From Gamsiella multidivaricata (lineage: Eukaryota; Mortierellomycota; Mortierellomycetes; Mortierellales; Mortierellaceae), in assembly GCF_025024155.1 (NCBI RefSeq), contig NW_026251782.1, forward strand, positions 113,784-177,783: a stretch of DNA of 64,000 nt. Direction: 5' to 3'. The notes beneath the pieces are model-generated. The model had not been told where the DNA came from. It saw only the letters and a list, made by a program, of their open reading frames with translations, and ran no database searches. How positions within the stretch are numbered: the first letter of the stretch is position 1; each line of letters opens with the position of its first letter. Made by a program: the position numbers and the translations under genes. Positions 48,369-59,516 of the stretch are shown piece by piece.

Positions 48369-48435
48369 CACGACTCCCCTCCTATGGAAGAGTGAGACCT
48401 GTCGTGTGAACTCTATATGATGCCACAGATATGAT

Positions 48436-48594
48436 GAGGGAAAAGGGAAAACCTCATGTGTAGTGAATGAATATTATGGTTGAGGGAAAATGTACAAAAC
48501 CTCGATTGTTGAATTATGTTGTGAGGGAAAATATAAAAAAAACCTCGATTGTTAAATTATGTTGTGAGGGAAAAAGCTCTTGGAGCAAAACCTC
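48436..48594 (-). other. Array of four short hairpins in the 3' UTR of element A
   Basis: Four units start GAGGGAAAA and end AACCTC on the + strand (at about 48436, 48482, 48526 and 48566), so each can fold with a GAGG/CCTC stem and an A- or U-rich loop. The last unit has an inner stem GCTC/GAGC. A related array lies at 63762-63959 with changed but still complementary bases. Confidence 0.7.
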
Positions 48595-48610
48595 TTGTTA
48601 TGACGCGCCA

Positions 48611-51600
48611 TCAATTACGGGCACGTCGTTGCCTTGTATAGGGGCTTTGCCTCTGTGTTGGCGTTTTCTTCTGCGACTTTGATTGCGAATCTTTCTGCTT
48701 CTTTGTCTTGTCTTCTGGTGATGCATGCTTATTGCCGTGCTTTTTCCAGTATTCTCGGATGCATTGTTTTTCTACGAAATGTTCTGCAGGCTCCCAAGTG
48801 CATTCCTTGTCGGAAAAGCCCTTCCATTTGGTTCTGTACTCCCACTCCCCCTTTTTAGTAGGATGTGGACGGTGATGGAGAATTTTCTCAACCTCGTAGG
48901 TTTTCGTTTCACCAAAATCTTCGAGAACAAGTTTCAGTTGAGAAGGAGCGTACTTTCGTCCAAGCAGGGCACCTGTGCCATCTTTTAGCTCGTATGCGCC
49001 TCCAGTTGATCGGCGTATTACGGTATAAGGTCCTTCGTAACGAGGGGATAGCTTGTCGCCTCTGATAGGGTCGAGGGTCATGACCTTCGCGCCTTCAGGG
49101 AAATCGTTATGCAGAATGGTAGCGTTAAATCGCTCAATCATTTTTCGTTGTGTTTCCTTAGACTTCTTGTCAATAGCAGGAAAGACGATTGTTGTCATAT
49201 ATTCAAGACGTTTGCAGAGTTCGTCGTGGGTAAGCATTTGATCTTTGTCATTCGAAAAGTTATGGAATCCATTAAATTTGCGTGCAAAAAATAAAGAGAA
49301 CGGCGATGGGTTGTGCAAAGCAACTATGCGTGTGTTCATTGCTAATTGCGCCATGGGTACGTGTTCGTCCCGGGTATCGCTTTTTTGTTTGAACTCTTTC
49401 TTTATAATGTCCACAGCAACCTTGACATGCCTTTCAGCAACGCCATTGCCGCGGGGATGATACGGAGTGACCAAACGGTGTTGGGTGCCCATTTCAGTGC
49501 TGATAGTATTCATGAGAGCGTTAACAAACTCAGTACCGTTGTCAGATTGCAAAACACGGGGAAAACCAATGAGACAGAATATGTCAAAAAGGGCACGTCC
49601 GATGGTGATCGCTTGCTTATCGCGTATTGGTTTCAGGAACACGAAGCGTGTGCACACATCGACTAGAATCAGCAGGTATTGATGACCATTAACTGAAGTG
49701 GGAAGTTTCCCTGCTAGGTCTATTGCCATATGTTCACCAGGCAATTGTGCGTGGATGGCTTTCAGAGGGTGATAACCTTTTTGAGCAATATTGTAACGTT
49801 GACATTCCGGGCATTTCTTAACCCAAGTCAGGCAATCATCTGCTAGACGAGGCCATGTAATATGATCGGCATGAATGTTTTTCACCATGACGTTCGTACC
49901 AAAGTGACCAAGAGAATGGGCTTTGTCCAATATCTCTTCACGTTGTTTTTCATCGCTTATGACCTTGTAAGGATTATCCTCATTTTGCAGGACATGCATG
50001 TATGCGTTGATGATATGTCCTTTACTGGACTCGTATCGGTTATGCATGGATGCGGGGAACAATCGTGATAAGTGATCAGGTAGGACGTTCATGACACCAG
50101 GTCTATACTCGACTTTGAAGTCATAGCTGAGGATTGTTTCATGCCATCCAGTCAGCATCGAGTTCATTTCTTTTTGAGTATGAATGAATGTGAGTGCACG
50201 ATGGTCTGTAAATAGAGTGAATGACCTACTCCACAGATAGTAATGGAATTTTGTTAGAGCAAACACAATGCCTAGTATTCTTTTTGTGTTGCAGAATATC
50301 GGCGTTCGCGCTCTTGAAGAGATCTCGCCATGAATGATATGTATTGCTTTTCCCATTTATTCTTTTTCTCGTTCCGAGTTTGCTGATAGAGGACAGCGCC
50401 AATGCCAACGTTGGATGCGTCTGTTGCGACATAAAATGGCTTCGAGAAGTCCGGAAAGTGTAAGATAGGTGCACCAGCAAGGAGTTTCTTGAAGGTGTTG
50501 AAGGCTTCTAGTTCTTCTCTATTCAGCTGGAACGGCTTTGTTACGTTGCGCAGTTTGTCTAATGGAGCAGCTAGTGTGCTAAATAGCGGAATGTACTCGC
50601 GGAAAAAATTGAACGTTCCCATATAGGATTGAATTTGTGTGTTGGTGGTAGGAGGAACCCACTGATCAATATTTGCTAATTTCATTGGATCGATACGCTT
50701 GCCTTTCAAGTCGATGACGAACCCAAGGAGTACAATTTGGGTGGCATAGAAATGAGACTTCTCCTGGTTGATAATGAGCTTTGCTCTAGTTAATCGTTCA
50801 ATTACGCATTTCACTTGTTCTGCGTGTTCTTCCCGCGTTTTTGAGAATATGACAATGTCATCAATAAATATAAGGACAAAAGGCAGGTCGCCCAGGATTC
50901 TAGTCATTCCTCTTTGGAAGATACTTGATAGCGGTTTGAGCCCGAATGGTGCTCTGCAGAACATATATTGCGTTCCTCTATGCATGAATGCAGTTAAAGG
51001 TTGATCATCTTTGTCCACTGGCAGACGGTGATACGCTTGCGTTAAATCAATTGTGGAGTATACTGCATGGCCTCCGATTTGTTGCAAAATATCGGATATC
51101 AATGGCACTGGATGATTATCGTCTGGTAGTAATTTGTTCAGTGGACGCGGATCAAGACAGACACGCCATTTTGTTTTGTTGCCCAGCAAGTCTTTCTTTG
51201 CAGCTAATGTCAAAGTATTATTATGAGGGTTTCCAGCTGGGGCCGTGGTGATCACGCCATCCTTTAGCCATTTTTCGACCTGCTCATTAAAGATTTGTTG
51301 TTGCTGCTCGGCGAACACGCGCGGTCGTCTAAAAAGCGTTGTGCCTCTGGGAACTCGAAGAGAAACTCTCATCTCTGGTAATGGACAATGGCTCGAACGT
51401 GGGATCTCATCGTTTTGCTTGAGTGCAGCCGTTATTGTGGTCAAGAAGGCTGTCTTCTCTTTTTTGTATTCTTCGGTCAGTTCTATCGCCGGTATTTTTA
51501 GAGGCAAAATGGAAGGTCGTTCATCGTCGACTGGTCGAGGCAGGCTTTGGGCTGACTCGCGTCCGTCGGAGATACCTCCCATAGAGAAACCAAGTTTGTG

Positions 51601-51723
51601 GAATAAATCCATCCCAATGACAAATGAGTGCTGCAAATCAAACACCTCAAACGCTGATGTTAAGCAGTGGTTATTGCACTCGATTTCGATGTCTTCGGTG
51701 CTTCCGATACGTGCGACATGCAT
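48611..51723 (-). pseudogene. Element A pol: RT, RNase H, integrase, chromodomain (frameshifted)
   Basis: Reverse transcriptase lies in 50272-51723 with the catalytic box FIDD (usual Y replaced by F) and STIDLTQAYHRLPV, followed by the start of RNase H. The frame stops at 50272 and continues in another frame to 48611, with an overlap around 50270-50300 that is explained by the loss of one base in an A run. The downstream part has RNase H (LFTDHRAL), the integrase zinc domain (H...C-P-E-C), the DDE core (AIDLAGK, QSDNGTEF, then the E after the N-G-V segment) and a chromodomain (TKWKGFSDKECTWEP). The chromodomain places it among chromoviruses, which target heterochromatin. It is inactive. Confidence 0.9.
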
Positions 51724-51734
51724 CTCTTTATGCC

Positions 51735-53606
51735 CTAGATATATATTCCTTGTGCATTGATGACTTTGATACGAGCATCGTCCACGATTGAGCGGTCAAT
51801 AAACGACCTTGATGCTCCTGTGTCGATAAGCGCCTCATACTCGTTGTTATCGAAGTAGATGGGCATGATAATTCTGCGTTCGTTCGTGTCATGGGTAGAC
51901 ATAGCAGTATATGCAATGGTTTCAAAGTCGTTGAGTGATGAATTTTCTAGGGTCATGCTCTCGAGATTTATATCGAATTGCTCAATTTTATTATCTTTAT
52001 CTTCTGATACCGAGTCTGTCAAGTGCGCGATGTTCACAAATTCATCGTCAGCTATTTGCTGGTACTGGTCTTGCTCCGAGCTATTTGTCTTTGAAGAGCA
52101 GGAAGATGATAATTCGTTCAGTGAGATGTATCTCTTATTTTCGTTTGCATTTGGAGTGCGGGTGGCATGATACACACCTTTGTCACCATGAGGGCTACGA
52201 TCATTGCGCGGGCGGTAGCCGTCCCGATTGTAGGGATGGTGACGACCGTTATTATCTCGGTTACTGCTGTCACGAACGCTGTGGTCACGATTGTTGTCAC
52301 GACTGTTGTACCGACTGTAGCTGTCTCGACCGCGGTCACTGCGACCATTATTACGGGAAGGGCCACGCTGGTTGTCGAGCTTGCGACAGGTATGCTTCTG
52401 GTGACCAGCTCGTCCACAGTGCTCGCACTCGATGTGCTCCTCACTGGAGTGGTGTCTGTAGTCCTTGCACTTGGTACAGTAAGACATGCTGCCAGCTTTC
52501 TCCTTACTGTTTCTGCCATTACGGCTTTGTGCTTTGACGTCTCCTTGATCACGGAGGGAGCTGCTTGGGAGCTCAAAATCATCTCTAGCATCATCGGGTC
52601 CAACGATCTTGCCAAGGGCGGTGCAAAAATCATCGATCGTCTCAGGCGTATCGCGAGTGGTACCTTGATTAGTGTAGAGGTAATGCAGGTTGACATTGGT
52701 CATATCCTTGGCTGGGATGGCTTGTCTGAGTAGGGTCAAGATGACACCGTTGTCCTCTTGGATGCGATACTGTTTCACGATGCGCGCAATTCGAGTGGCA
52801 AATAAGCGGTAGGATTCTCCTTTGTGACGGCCGATTTTGGTGACCTTGGCCACGCTCTTTTCTCGCTGTTCTTTCGTGAGACAGACGTCCAGGAATGTTC
52901 GCTCCATGATGTCTCGAGTGATGACATTTCCTTCGAGCTTGTCGAACGCGGTTTGCAATTGGTCTTGAAAGTTGTTATCGCTGACCAGTAGGCTCAGGTA
53001 TGTATGACCATATTGCCTGAATATTTCTTCCCCTAGGATGGGACGGACTTGACGAATGAACTTGTCAAAGAATTCGTATGCGGTTTCATCAGCCTTTCCG
53101 TTGTACCTTGGCCAGTTGCTCTGTAGCTTAATCGGCAATCCTCCAATGAAGGACTTCTGGTTTCGACGGATGGGCAGGGACTGGTAGTCATCGCTCGCCT
53201 CATACACGGTGCTTTCTTTCGCCACGATTCTGGGCTTTAGGGGCGTCATGGACTCGGCCAAGTTTTCATAAGCTTGCTTGAGCTCGCCGTAGCTGCCGAA
53301 CGTGATGCTACGTTGCATTTTGAAGTCTGACAATTCTTGGGTAAGCTGCGCATTGGGAATGCCACAGTCTCTGGCAGCGCGCGATTGGAGTCGCAAAATG
53401 TTCTTGTCCATTCGCTTCAGATTCAGCCGCATGTTTTCGAGCGTGCTTCTGGCCATTTCTAGTTCGCTTTCGTTGTCCGTGTCTTCTTCGGTAAGGCTTT
53501 CATCGATCGAAGCATCATAACCTGGGACGGATTCATCAGCGTTGATAGCGGTCCTCTTCTTGAACGAGGGTAGACGAGAAGGAATACAATCCTCATCAAC
53601 GTCCAT
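51735..53606 (-). CDS. Element A Gag and protease start
   Basis: 623 residues. A Gag-like helical region spans about 150-340. Two Cys/His motifs follow: C377/C380/H385/C394 and a CCHC knuckle C394-C397-H402-C407, then an Arg/Asp/Asn-rich low-complexity stretch. Near the end the retroviral-type protease motif DTGAS (about 598-602) begins, but the frame stops soon after. The following pol frame is offset by an extra AT in an ATATAT run, so this element cannot make a full Gag-Pol unless it frameshifts. Confidence 0.88.
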   Translation of the reverse strand: MDVDEDCIPSRLPSFKKRTAINADESVPGYDASIDESLTEEDTDNESELEMARSTLENMRLNLKRMDKNILRLQSRAARDCGIPNAQLTQELSDFKMQRSITFGSYGELKQAYENLAESMTPLKPRIVAKESTVYEASDDYQSLPIRRNQKSFIGGLPIKLQSNWPRYNGKADETAYEFFDKFIRQVRPILGEEIFRQYGHTYLSLLVSDNNFQDQLQTAFDKLEGNVITRDIMERTFLDVCLTKEQREKSVAKVTKIGRHKGESYRLFATRIARIVKQYRIQEDNGVILTLLRQAIPAKDMTNVNLHYLYTNQGTTRDTPETIDDFCTALGKIVGPDDARDDFELPSSSLRDQGDVKAQSRNGRNSKEKAGSMSYCTKCKDYRHHSSEEHIECEHCGRAGHQKHTCRKLDNQRGPSRNNGRSDRGRDSYSRYNSRDNNRDHSVRDSSNRDNNGRHHPYNRDGYRPRNDRSPHGDKGVYHATRTPNANENKRYISLNELSSSCSSKTNSSEQDQYQQIADDEFVNIAHLTDSVSEDKDNKIEQFDINLESMTLENSSLNDFETIAYTAMSTHDTNERRIIMPIYFDNNEYEALIDTGASRSFIDRSIVDDARIKVINAQGIYI

Positions 53607-53617
53607 GTCTCCGACAT

Positions 53618-53808
53618 TGCAAATAGTCAGGAGTCGGAGGGGTTCTAGGGTGGAATCAGAGGTTTATTCGATGATTGATTGCTGTCTAATCCTACGTTTG
53701 AAGGGCTCTTATATACTAGACACAGTTGTGTTGGAATGCTCTATAAACTAGGCGCAGCATGGTTATGACCATGACATCATTCTCGAATAAACAGTTGTAC
53801 CTGTTGCA
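53618..53808 (-). repeat. 3' LTR of element B
   Basis: 191 bases, ends TGCA...TGCA. The first 93 bases are nearly identical to the surviving part of the 5' LTR (59517-59610). AATAAA-type motifs occur inside. It also directly abuts the coding end of element A. Confidence 0.88.
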
Positions 53809-53831
53809 CCTCCCCATCTTAAAAAAAAACG

Positions 53832-54926
53832 TTACTCCTTTTCACGCTTGGCCTCGAACTCTGCTAGGGCCTCCTTAGCATTGACCAATGACGCCTTTGG
53901 CTCCCAGGTTGCCTCTTCCAGTGGGTATCCTTTCCATTGAACGAGCCATTTAGGTGTCCTATCAAATATTTTGTGATCCAGAATGCGTTCTACTTCGAAC
54001 TCTTCTTCTCCATCAATGAGCTCCGGTGAAGGTCGAGGCGGTATGCGATCGCCGAACTCAGTTGGTGACTCGGTGTAAAGACGGAGCAAATCGGCATTGA
54101 ACACAGGATGTTGGTGCATATTGGGTGGCAGGTCGATCTTGAATGCGTTGTCATTGACCTGCTCGACAATCCTGTAAGGGCCGATATATCGCGGTTCCAG
54201 CTTTCTTGAGGGTCGATTGGCATGTGCTGCGACCGAGAGGTGTTCTGTGCTGAGAAGTACCCTGTCTCCGACGCCGAACGGCACGTTACTGCGGAATTTA
54301 TCTGCTTGCTGCTTCTGGCGGTCCTGAGCAGCGACGATGGCATCCTGGGCGCTAGCGAGAGCAGCCGACTGAGCAGCCACGAAGTCTGAGACTGATGGCA
54401 CGTTGGTGGTGGACGGCTTCAGAAGTGATGCAGGCACGAGAGGGTGGTGACCATGATTGAGAAAAAAGGGCGAAAATCCTGTCGTTGGGTTTACCGAATT
54501 GTTGTATGCAAACTCGAGCATCGGCAAGAACAGATCCCAGTCCTTTTGGTTATACGAAATGTAAGAGCGCAGCATCTCTTCGAGCGTTCGATTGGCACGT
54601 TCCGTTTGGCCGTCCGTCTGAGGGTGATATGCCGTTGACATGTTTAATTTGGTCCCCATCATCTTCATTAATGCCGTCCAGAATTTGCCTGTGAAGCGAG
54701 AGTCGCGGTCCGAGACGATGGCGCGCGGCATACCATGCAAGCGGAAGACTTGCTCGAAAAATAATCGGGCGACGTCGGTGGCGGAGTCCGTGGTATGGCT
54801 AGCACAAAAATGGACCTGCTTGGACAACTTATCTACAATGACCGTGATCGCATCGACTCCACGGCTTGTTTTGGGAAGTGACACGATGAAATCCATGGAG
54901 ACTGTATCCAATCGCTGGCTCGGTAT
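53832..54926 (-). pseudogene. Element B pol 3' part: integrase core and chromodomain
   Basis: The integrase core has VSMDFI, IVSDRDSRFTGKFW and the Q-T-D-G-Q-T-E-R-A-N segment with its catalytic Glu, then a GPY/F-like module (PRYIGPYRIV) and a C-terminal chromodomain (LVQWKGYPLEEATWEP). The open frame starts with about 14 codons supplied by the solo LTR, then joins the element sequence at about 54926. It is separated from the rest of pol by that LTR. Confidence 0.9.
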
Positions 54927-55683
54927 TGCGGTGTAGGGGTCTACTAACGGTTCTATAACTTCTACCATTAGTTCTATTTACAACAGGAGTTACCACGCGA
55001 ATAGGACTTCGGCAAGGCTGTGCTTCGGTCACTTACTGGTTCGTGGTGCAGGTCCTCCTTTAGATCGGAATGTAAGAACACAAAGGTAAAATAGACTAGA
55101 CGTAAATGGAAAGGAATAAATATGGGGATCTGTTTAGCTAAATGGTGCGAGCTAGGACTATATTCCTTTGGGAATGACTGGGGTAGTTGCAAGGAGTTCG
55201 CATATTGTGATGTCCGATGAGGTGAGGAGTCGTGACAATGAAGTCCACCCTCTGGAGTCGTTGTATGCCAATAGTTGCTGATCAGGCCTCCGTTGTACCT
55301 TTATAATGCCGTTTCACGAGGGTGGGCCGATGACGGATGCTCAATGAGACGATCGGTAATCGGGAAGCGCTGCGGGGCAAGTACAATGTCTAAATAAGAG
55401 CGATTGACGGCGCAAAGGTGGCGAATGATCAGGATCGGCATTCCCTGTTGATTGTATCTCGTTGCATGGGTTGCTGACGGTGGTAGTCAGTACCTGTCGT
55501 TGATGCGGTGTTATCCGGACAATCTGGACGAATACAATGTGTGATACAAATGATTTTGGTGAAAGAAGACTCTGGTTCAGGTACCAGACCGTTTATTCTT
55601 TTATTCTGGGGGCGGTGCTCTTCCCCGTGATCTAATATTAACTTTGCAAGAACAACCAACTGATTCTCATTTACTACACCACA
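54927..55683. repeat. Solo LTR (757 bp) inside element B integrase
   Basis: Ends TGCGGTGTAG and CTACACCACA form an imperfect 10-base inverted repeat and begin and end TG...CA. The 4-base target duplication GTAT flanks it (54923-54926 and 55684-55687). Removing it brings the two pol segments back into register. The head is related to those at 32099 and 43357. Confidence 0.88.
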
Positions 55684-58060
55684 GTATGTCCAGAGGCTTG
55701 AATAGACCGGCAGGGTGCTGAAGCAATGGTTTGTTGCGTTGGCATTGCTCGCATGATCCCACATATGCTTTTGTGTCACGAGCCATTCGTGGCCAGAAAA
55801 AGGTTCGTCTCATGTTCTCGTATGTTTTCTCGAAACCCAGGTGGCCAGCAATGGGCGAGTCGTGTGCGTCATGGAGGAGGGTTGCTCGGAGCTTGTTGTC
55901 GTTTGGGATGCATAGGCGTGGCTCGCCACCAGCATTGATCCAGAGTAGTCCATCTGCAACAAAGTAGCGGTCCGTTGGGCCTGCGCTGGACGACTTGTTG
56001 TATACTGGGCCTAAGGTGCAGTCTGAAGGGTAGCTCTCGATCAGGCGTTTCCGTAAGTTGAGGTCCACCTGAACGTCCATGGAATTAAATGCTGTGCCGG
56101 CAGGGTTCTCGTCCTTGTGGTCGGGTCTTCTTGAAAGTGCATCGGGAACGATGTTGTCTTTGCCTCGCTTGTATCTGAAGTCGAAATCGTATTCCTGGAG
56201 GAGCTCCATCCATCTAGCCTGTCTCCGCGTCAAATTAGGCTGGGTTGGAAAGTGTTGTAGAGTCGCATGATCCGTGTAGACGATGAAGTGCGATCCGTCC
56301 AAATAATACCGCCATGTCTTGAGGGCGTGCACCACAGCCAGCAATTCTTGCTCATGTGTCGGATAATTCCGTTCTGCTGGGCACAATTTGCGTGAAGTGA
56401 ATGCGACGGGTCGAGATTCACCGTTGCTATCCGTCTGAAATAAAACAGCACCGATGGCAAAGCCGGAGGCATCAGTTTCGACAGCTGTGGAGAGGGCTGG
56501 GTCGAAGATGCGGAGGACTGGGGCTGTAGTCACAGCGTTTTTCAGAGCGTCGAAGGCATCCTGCTGGGGCTTGTCCCAAGTGAACGGAGTCGTGGAGCCT
56601 AGTAACGTGGTGAGAGGGAGAGCAATATCTGCGTAGCGGTCAATGTATTGATGGTAGAAGTTTGTCAAGCCCAGAAACTGCATAACTTGGCGCTGAGTCG
56701 AGGGAACTGGCCATTCCCTGATCGCCTTCACGAGTCCAGCATTAGTCTTGAGTCCGTCCTTCGAGATAACATGGCCCAGGAATTCGGTCTCGTCCTGCAT
56801 GAAAGAGCACTTGGACAACTTGCAATAGAGGCCTGCCTCGCGCAGGAGGGCTAAGACTTGCCGGATGTGCTGCAAGTGTTCCTTCTCGCTGTTAGAGTAA
56901 ATCAATATGTCGTCCAGATATACTACGACACACTTATCCAAGACAGGGTCTAGCACATTGCGCATCATGGTAGAAAAAGCGGCCGGGGCGTTGGTTAAAC
57001 CAAATGGAACGACGTTGAATTCATAGTGACCGTATCGTGTCCTGAACGCCGTCTTGTGTTTGTCGTCCGGGTGAACACGCATCTGATGGTATCCTGACAA
57101 AAGATCCAGCTTGGTGAAGTGGCGTGCTGTTCTGAAGCGATCAATGAGTTCGTCAATTCGCGGTAGTGGATGTCGATTCTTCCTTGTTATCTTGTTGAGT
57201 CCTCTGTAATCGACACACATCCTAAGAGATCCATCCTTCTTCTTTACGAACAGAACAGGCGCGCCGTATGGTGAGGTGCTGGGGGATATGAAGCCCTTTT
57301 TCAGGAGATCTGTGAGTTGCTTCTTCAGTTCGTCGAGTTCTGCAATTGATAAACGAATAACCGGGCGAACAGGGGGGTCTGCTGTCGGGTCCGTTTCAAT
57401 CCTCATACTGTCTCCGCGATCTGGCGGTAGTCCGTCTGGGAGCTCTGGCGGAAACACGTCAGGAAACTCAACCTTGACAATCTGACGAATGGGTTCGGGA
57501 AGGCTCTGAGCCATGGTTGCAGTGGGTTGTGGAACTTTGACTTGAGCTAGGAAGACAGCCGCATCGGGTTCGGATGCGACAGTGACAAAATTGAGAGCAG
57601 AGAGGGTCGAGCCAGAAGAGGGTGAGGGTGATGCGAACCCACGACATGACCAGAGGATAGGGGTGCCATGGCGTTCGAAGTGGAGATCGTTTGTGCGCCA
57701 ATTAATATTGGGGTTTACCTCGGTCAACCAAGGCTTGCCAAGGATAAGATCATACTTCTGGAGCGGATATACGATTGCATGAATATTGTCCTTGTAAGCA
57801 TCCCTTTCTAGAACAGGGTTCGCAGTGTGGTGGGCAAGGGAAGCGGAACCGTTAGGAAGAACAATTGGGATAGGTGTGCTGTCTTGCAAGGGTGTCTTGT
57901 TGGTACTACAGAAGGAAGAGCTAATAACGTTCCCTTCGGCCCCTCCATCGATCAGGATTCGTGCGGGGCGGCCATCGACAGCAGCAATAAAAGTAAGGAG
58001 GCGGCGAGAATGTTTGTAGGTGGTGTTAAAAGACTGAAGGCGGGTGGCGTTGCGACGGCG
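55684..58060 (-). pseudogene. Element B pol 5' part: protease, RT, RNase H, integrase zinc domain
   Basis: The frame opens before the first ATG at 57889; the protease-like motif LIDGGAEGN is at about 57930-57960, and the 5' limit given is approximate. RT motifs are TKLDLLSGYHQMRV, FGLTNAPAAF and the YLDD box. RNase H has ETDASGFAIGAVL and VYTDH. The integrase zinc domain ends HLGFEKTYENMRR then C-x2-C. The frame then enters the solo LTR and stops at 55667. Relative to gag the pol frame needs a +1 shift. Confidence 0.88.
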
Positions 58061-58084
58061 GCGTTTGTTGCTGTTCTTGGTGGA

Positions 58085-58265
58085 GGGAAGGGATGAGGTC
58101 GAGGAAAGGGATGAGGTCGAGGAAAGGGGTGAGGCGAGGAATGGGGTGAGGTCGAGGAATGGGATGAGGTCGAGGGAAGGGATGAGGTCGAGGAAAGGAA
58201 TGAGGTCGAGGAAAGGGAGGAGGTCGAGGACTGGGGGGAGGGTGAGACAAGGGGTGAGGTCGAGG
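58085..58265. repeat. 18-bp minisatellite between gag and pol of element B
   Basis: About nine imperfect copies of GATGAGGTCGAGGAAAGG. On the coding strand it reads as Pro/His/Arg or Ser/Thr repeats depending on frame. Confidence 0.85.
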
Positions 58266-58445
58266 TTAGAGGTGGAGTCAGGAGAAGGGGTGAGGGGGCA
58301 ACTGGTTTGGTTGTCAGGGACGAAGTTCTATCGTGAGCATGGTGAAAATCGTTGTCTTTATTTGTTTCATTTTGCTCAGAGTAGCGACCGCGTCCATGTC
58401 TATCCAGGGTTTGTAGGCATGGCGATCGGGCGAAGCTGGCCTGGC

Positions 58446-59426
58446 TCACAGCTCGCCCTGGTCTTTTCCCGATTCGTCAGCGGCTTGGGAGTCCGTTTCG
58501 ATATTATGGAATGCTCTATCGCCTCTGCAATTCTTGGCAATATGACCTGGGAGACGGCATCGATGACAAAGACCATGTCGCATATTGTATTCGCGTGAGG
58601 CAGCGTCAAGCTTGGGAAGAGAGGGGCGTGAGGACGAGCGAGCGGTGTGGTGAGAGGATTGGCGGATGCTGGCGACGGTGGTCGTTTTGGCTAGAGAGGC
58701 AAGGTTGGCAAGGAGGACATTCATTGCATCCACGTCCATGGGCTCGGCGGTTGAGGAGGCGGTTGGGACAGAGGTCGTAGTGGCATTGTTTGGGTTGGTG
58801 GGGTGTAAGATACTGTGGACGATGGTAGCTTGCTGGATAGCGGCATCCAACGTCGTGGGTTGTCGAAGCCGCACCTCCTTGCTGGTTTCGGATTCCAGCC
58901 CGTTCATGTAATTGTACAGCGCTGTACCCGCATCCATGTTCGGGATGAGCCGCAAGTGACGCTTGAAGCGGCTCGTATACTCTGCCACGGTAAGGTTTTT
59001 CTGGCGAAGCCTGGTCAGTTCTCGGCGGGCGGCATTAGCGGAGTCCGGCGGCGTGAAGGCTTCCAGGAAGGCCTTGCGAAAGTCATTCCAAGAGGTCTCG
59101 ATAGTGAGACCAGAAGAACGCCACCAGGCTTTGGCGTCTCCCGCGAGGCTCAGGACGGCGTATCGGACCCATTTGGTTGGGATAAGCTCGACAATAGCGA
59201 AATACTCTTCCTGGCTCTCGATGAAGTTAAGGGACGCGACAGCGTCGATAGCACCATCGTATGGACTCGGTTTTTGAGGTTTAAGGACCGTGGCAAGTGT
59301 ACGGGCTGTATCGTTGGCAGTGGACTCGGAGGCGGAGGCGACGGCGGCGCGAAACGCGTTGGCAACAGCTTGTTGGGCTTCTTCTGAGATGTTCAGGGTG
59401 GAGAGTGTTCGAGAGAGTTGTTCCAT
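58446..59426 (-). CDS. Element B Gag
   Basis: 326 residues from the ATG at 59426; the same start (TGTTCCAT on the + strand) is conserved in the fragment at 39411. The retrotransposon Gag domain (about 60-210) includes WRSSGLTIETSWNDFRKAF and TVAEYTSRFKRHLRL. The nucleocapsid CCHC knuckle reads C-H-R-C-R-L-P-G-H-I-A-K-N-C near residue 300. An Ala/Thr-rich linker precedes it. The frame is intact. Confidence 0.9.
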   Translation of the reverse strand: MEQLSRTLSTLNISEEAQQAVANAFRAAVASASESTANDTARTLATVLKPQKPSPYDGAIDAVASLNFIESQEEYFAIVELIPTKWVRYAVLSLAGDAKAWWRSSGLTIETSWNDFRKAFLEAFTPPDSANAARRELTRLRQKNLTVAEYTSRFKRHLRLIPNMDAGTALYNYMNGLESETSKEVRLRQPTTLDAAIQQATIVHSILHPTNPNNATTTSVPTASSTAEPMDVDAMNVLLANLASLAKTTTVASIRQSSHHTARSSSRPSLPKLDAASREYNMRHGLCHRCRLPGHIAKNCRGDRAFHNIETDSQAADESGKDQGEL

Positions 59427-59504
59427 GGTTTGACAGGCTGGATGAAAAAGCTTATGGTTCAATGGTTCAATGGTTCAGTGGTTTCGAGGGGTGGTTCGAG
59501 GTTT

Positions 59505-59516
59505 CCTTTGCTACCA
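59505..59516 (-). other. Primer-binding site of element B
   Basis: CCTTTGCTACCA on the + strand (TGGTAGCAAAGG on the element strand), directly next to the 5' LTR. Confidence 0.78.

Larger units (their letters stand above)
48205..53617 (-). mobile_element. Element A: Ty3/gypsy chromovirus, 5' LTR missing
   Basis: Minus-strand LTR retrotransposon. From 3' to 5' it has a 3' LTR (48205-48368), a polypurine tract, a 3' UTR with hairpins, Pol with a C-terminal chromodomain, and Gag-protease. The expected 5' LTR is absent: 12 bases before the gag ATG the LTR of element B begins. It is inserted in element C. Two frameshifts make it inactive. Related pieces are the solo LTR at 61308-61465 and the partial element at 63534-64000. 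Confidence 0.88.

Noticed and set aside
57952..58449. 165-codon minus-strand frame between gag and pol of element B
   Set aside because: It is the minisatellite read in a third frame; the protease motif lies in the pol frame instead.
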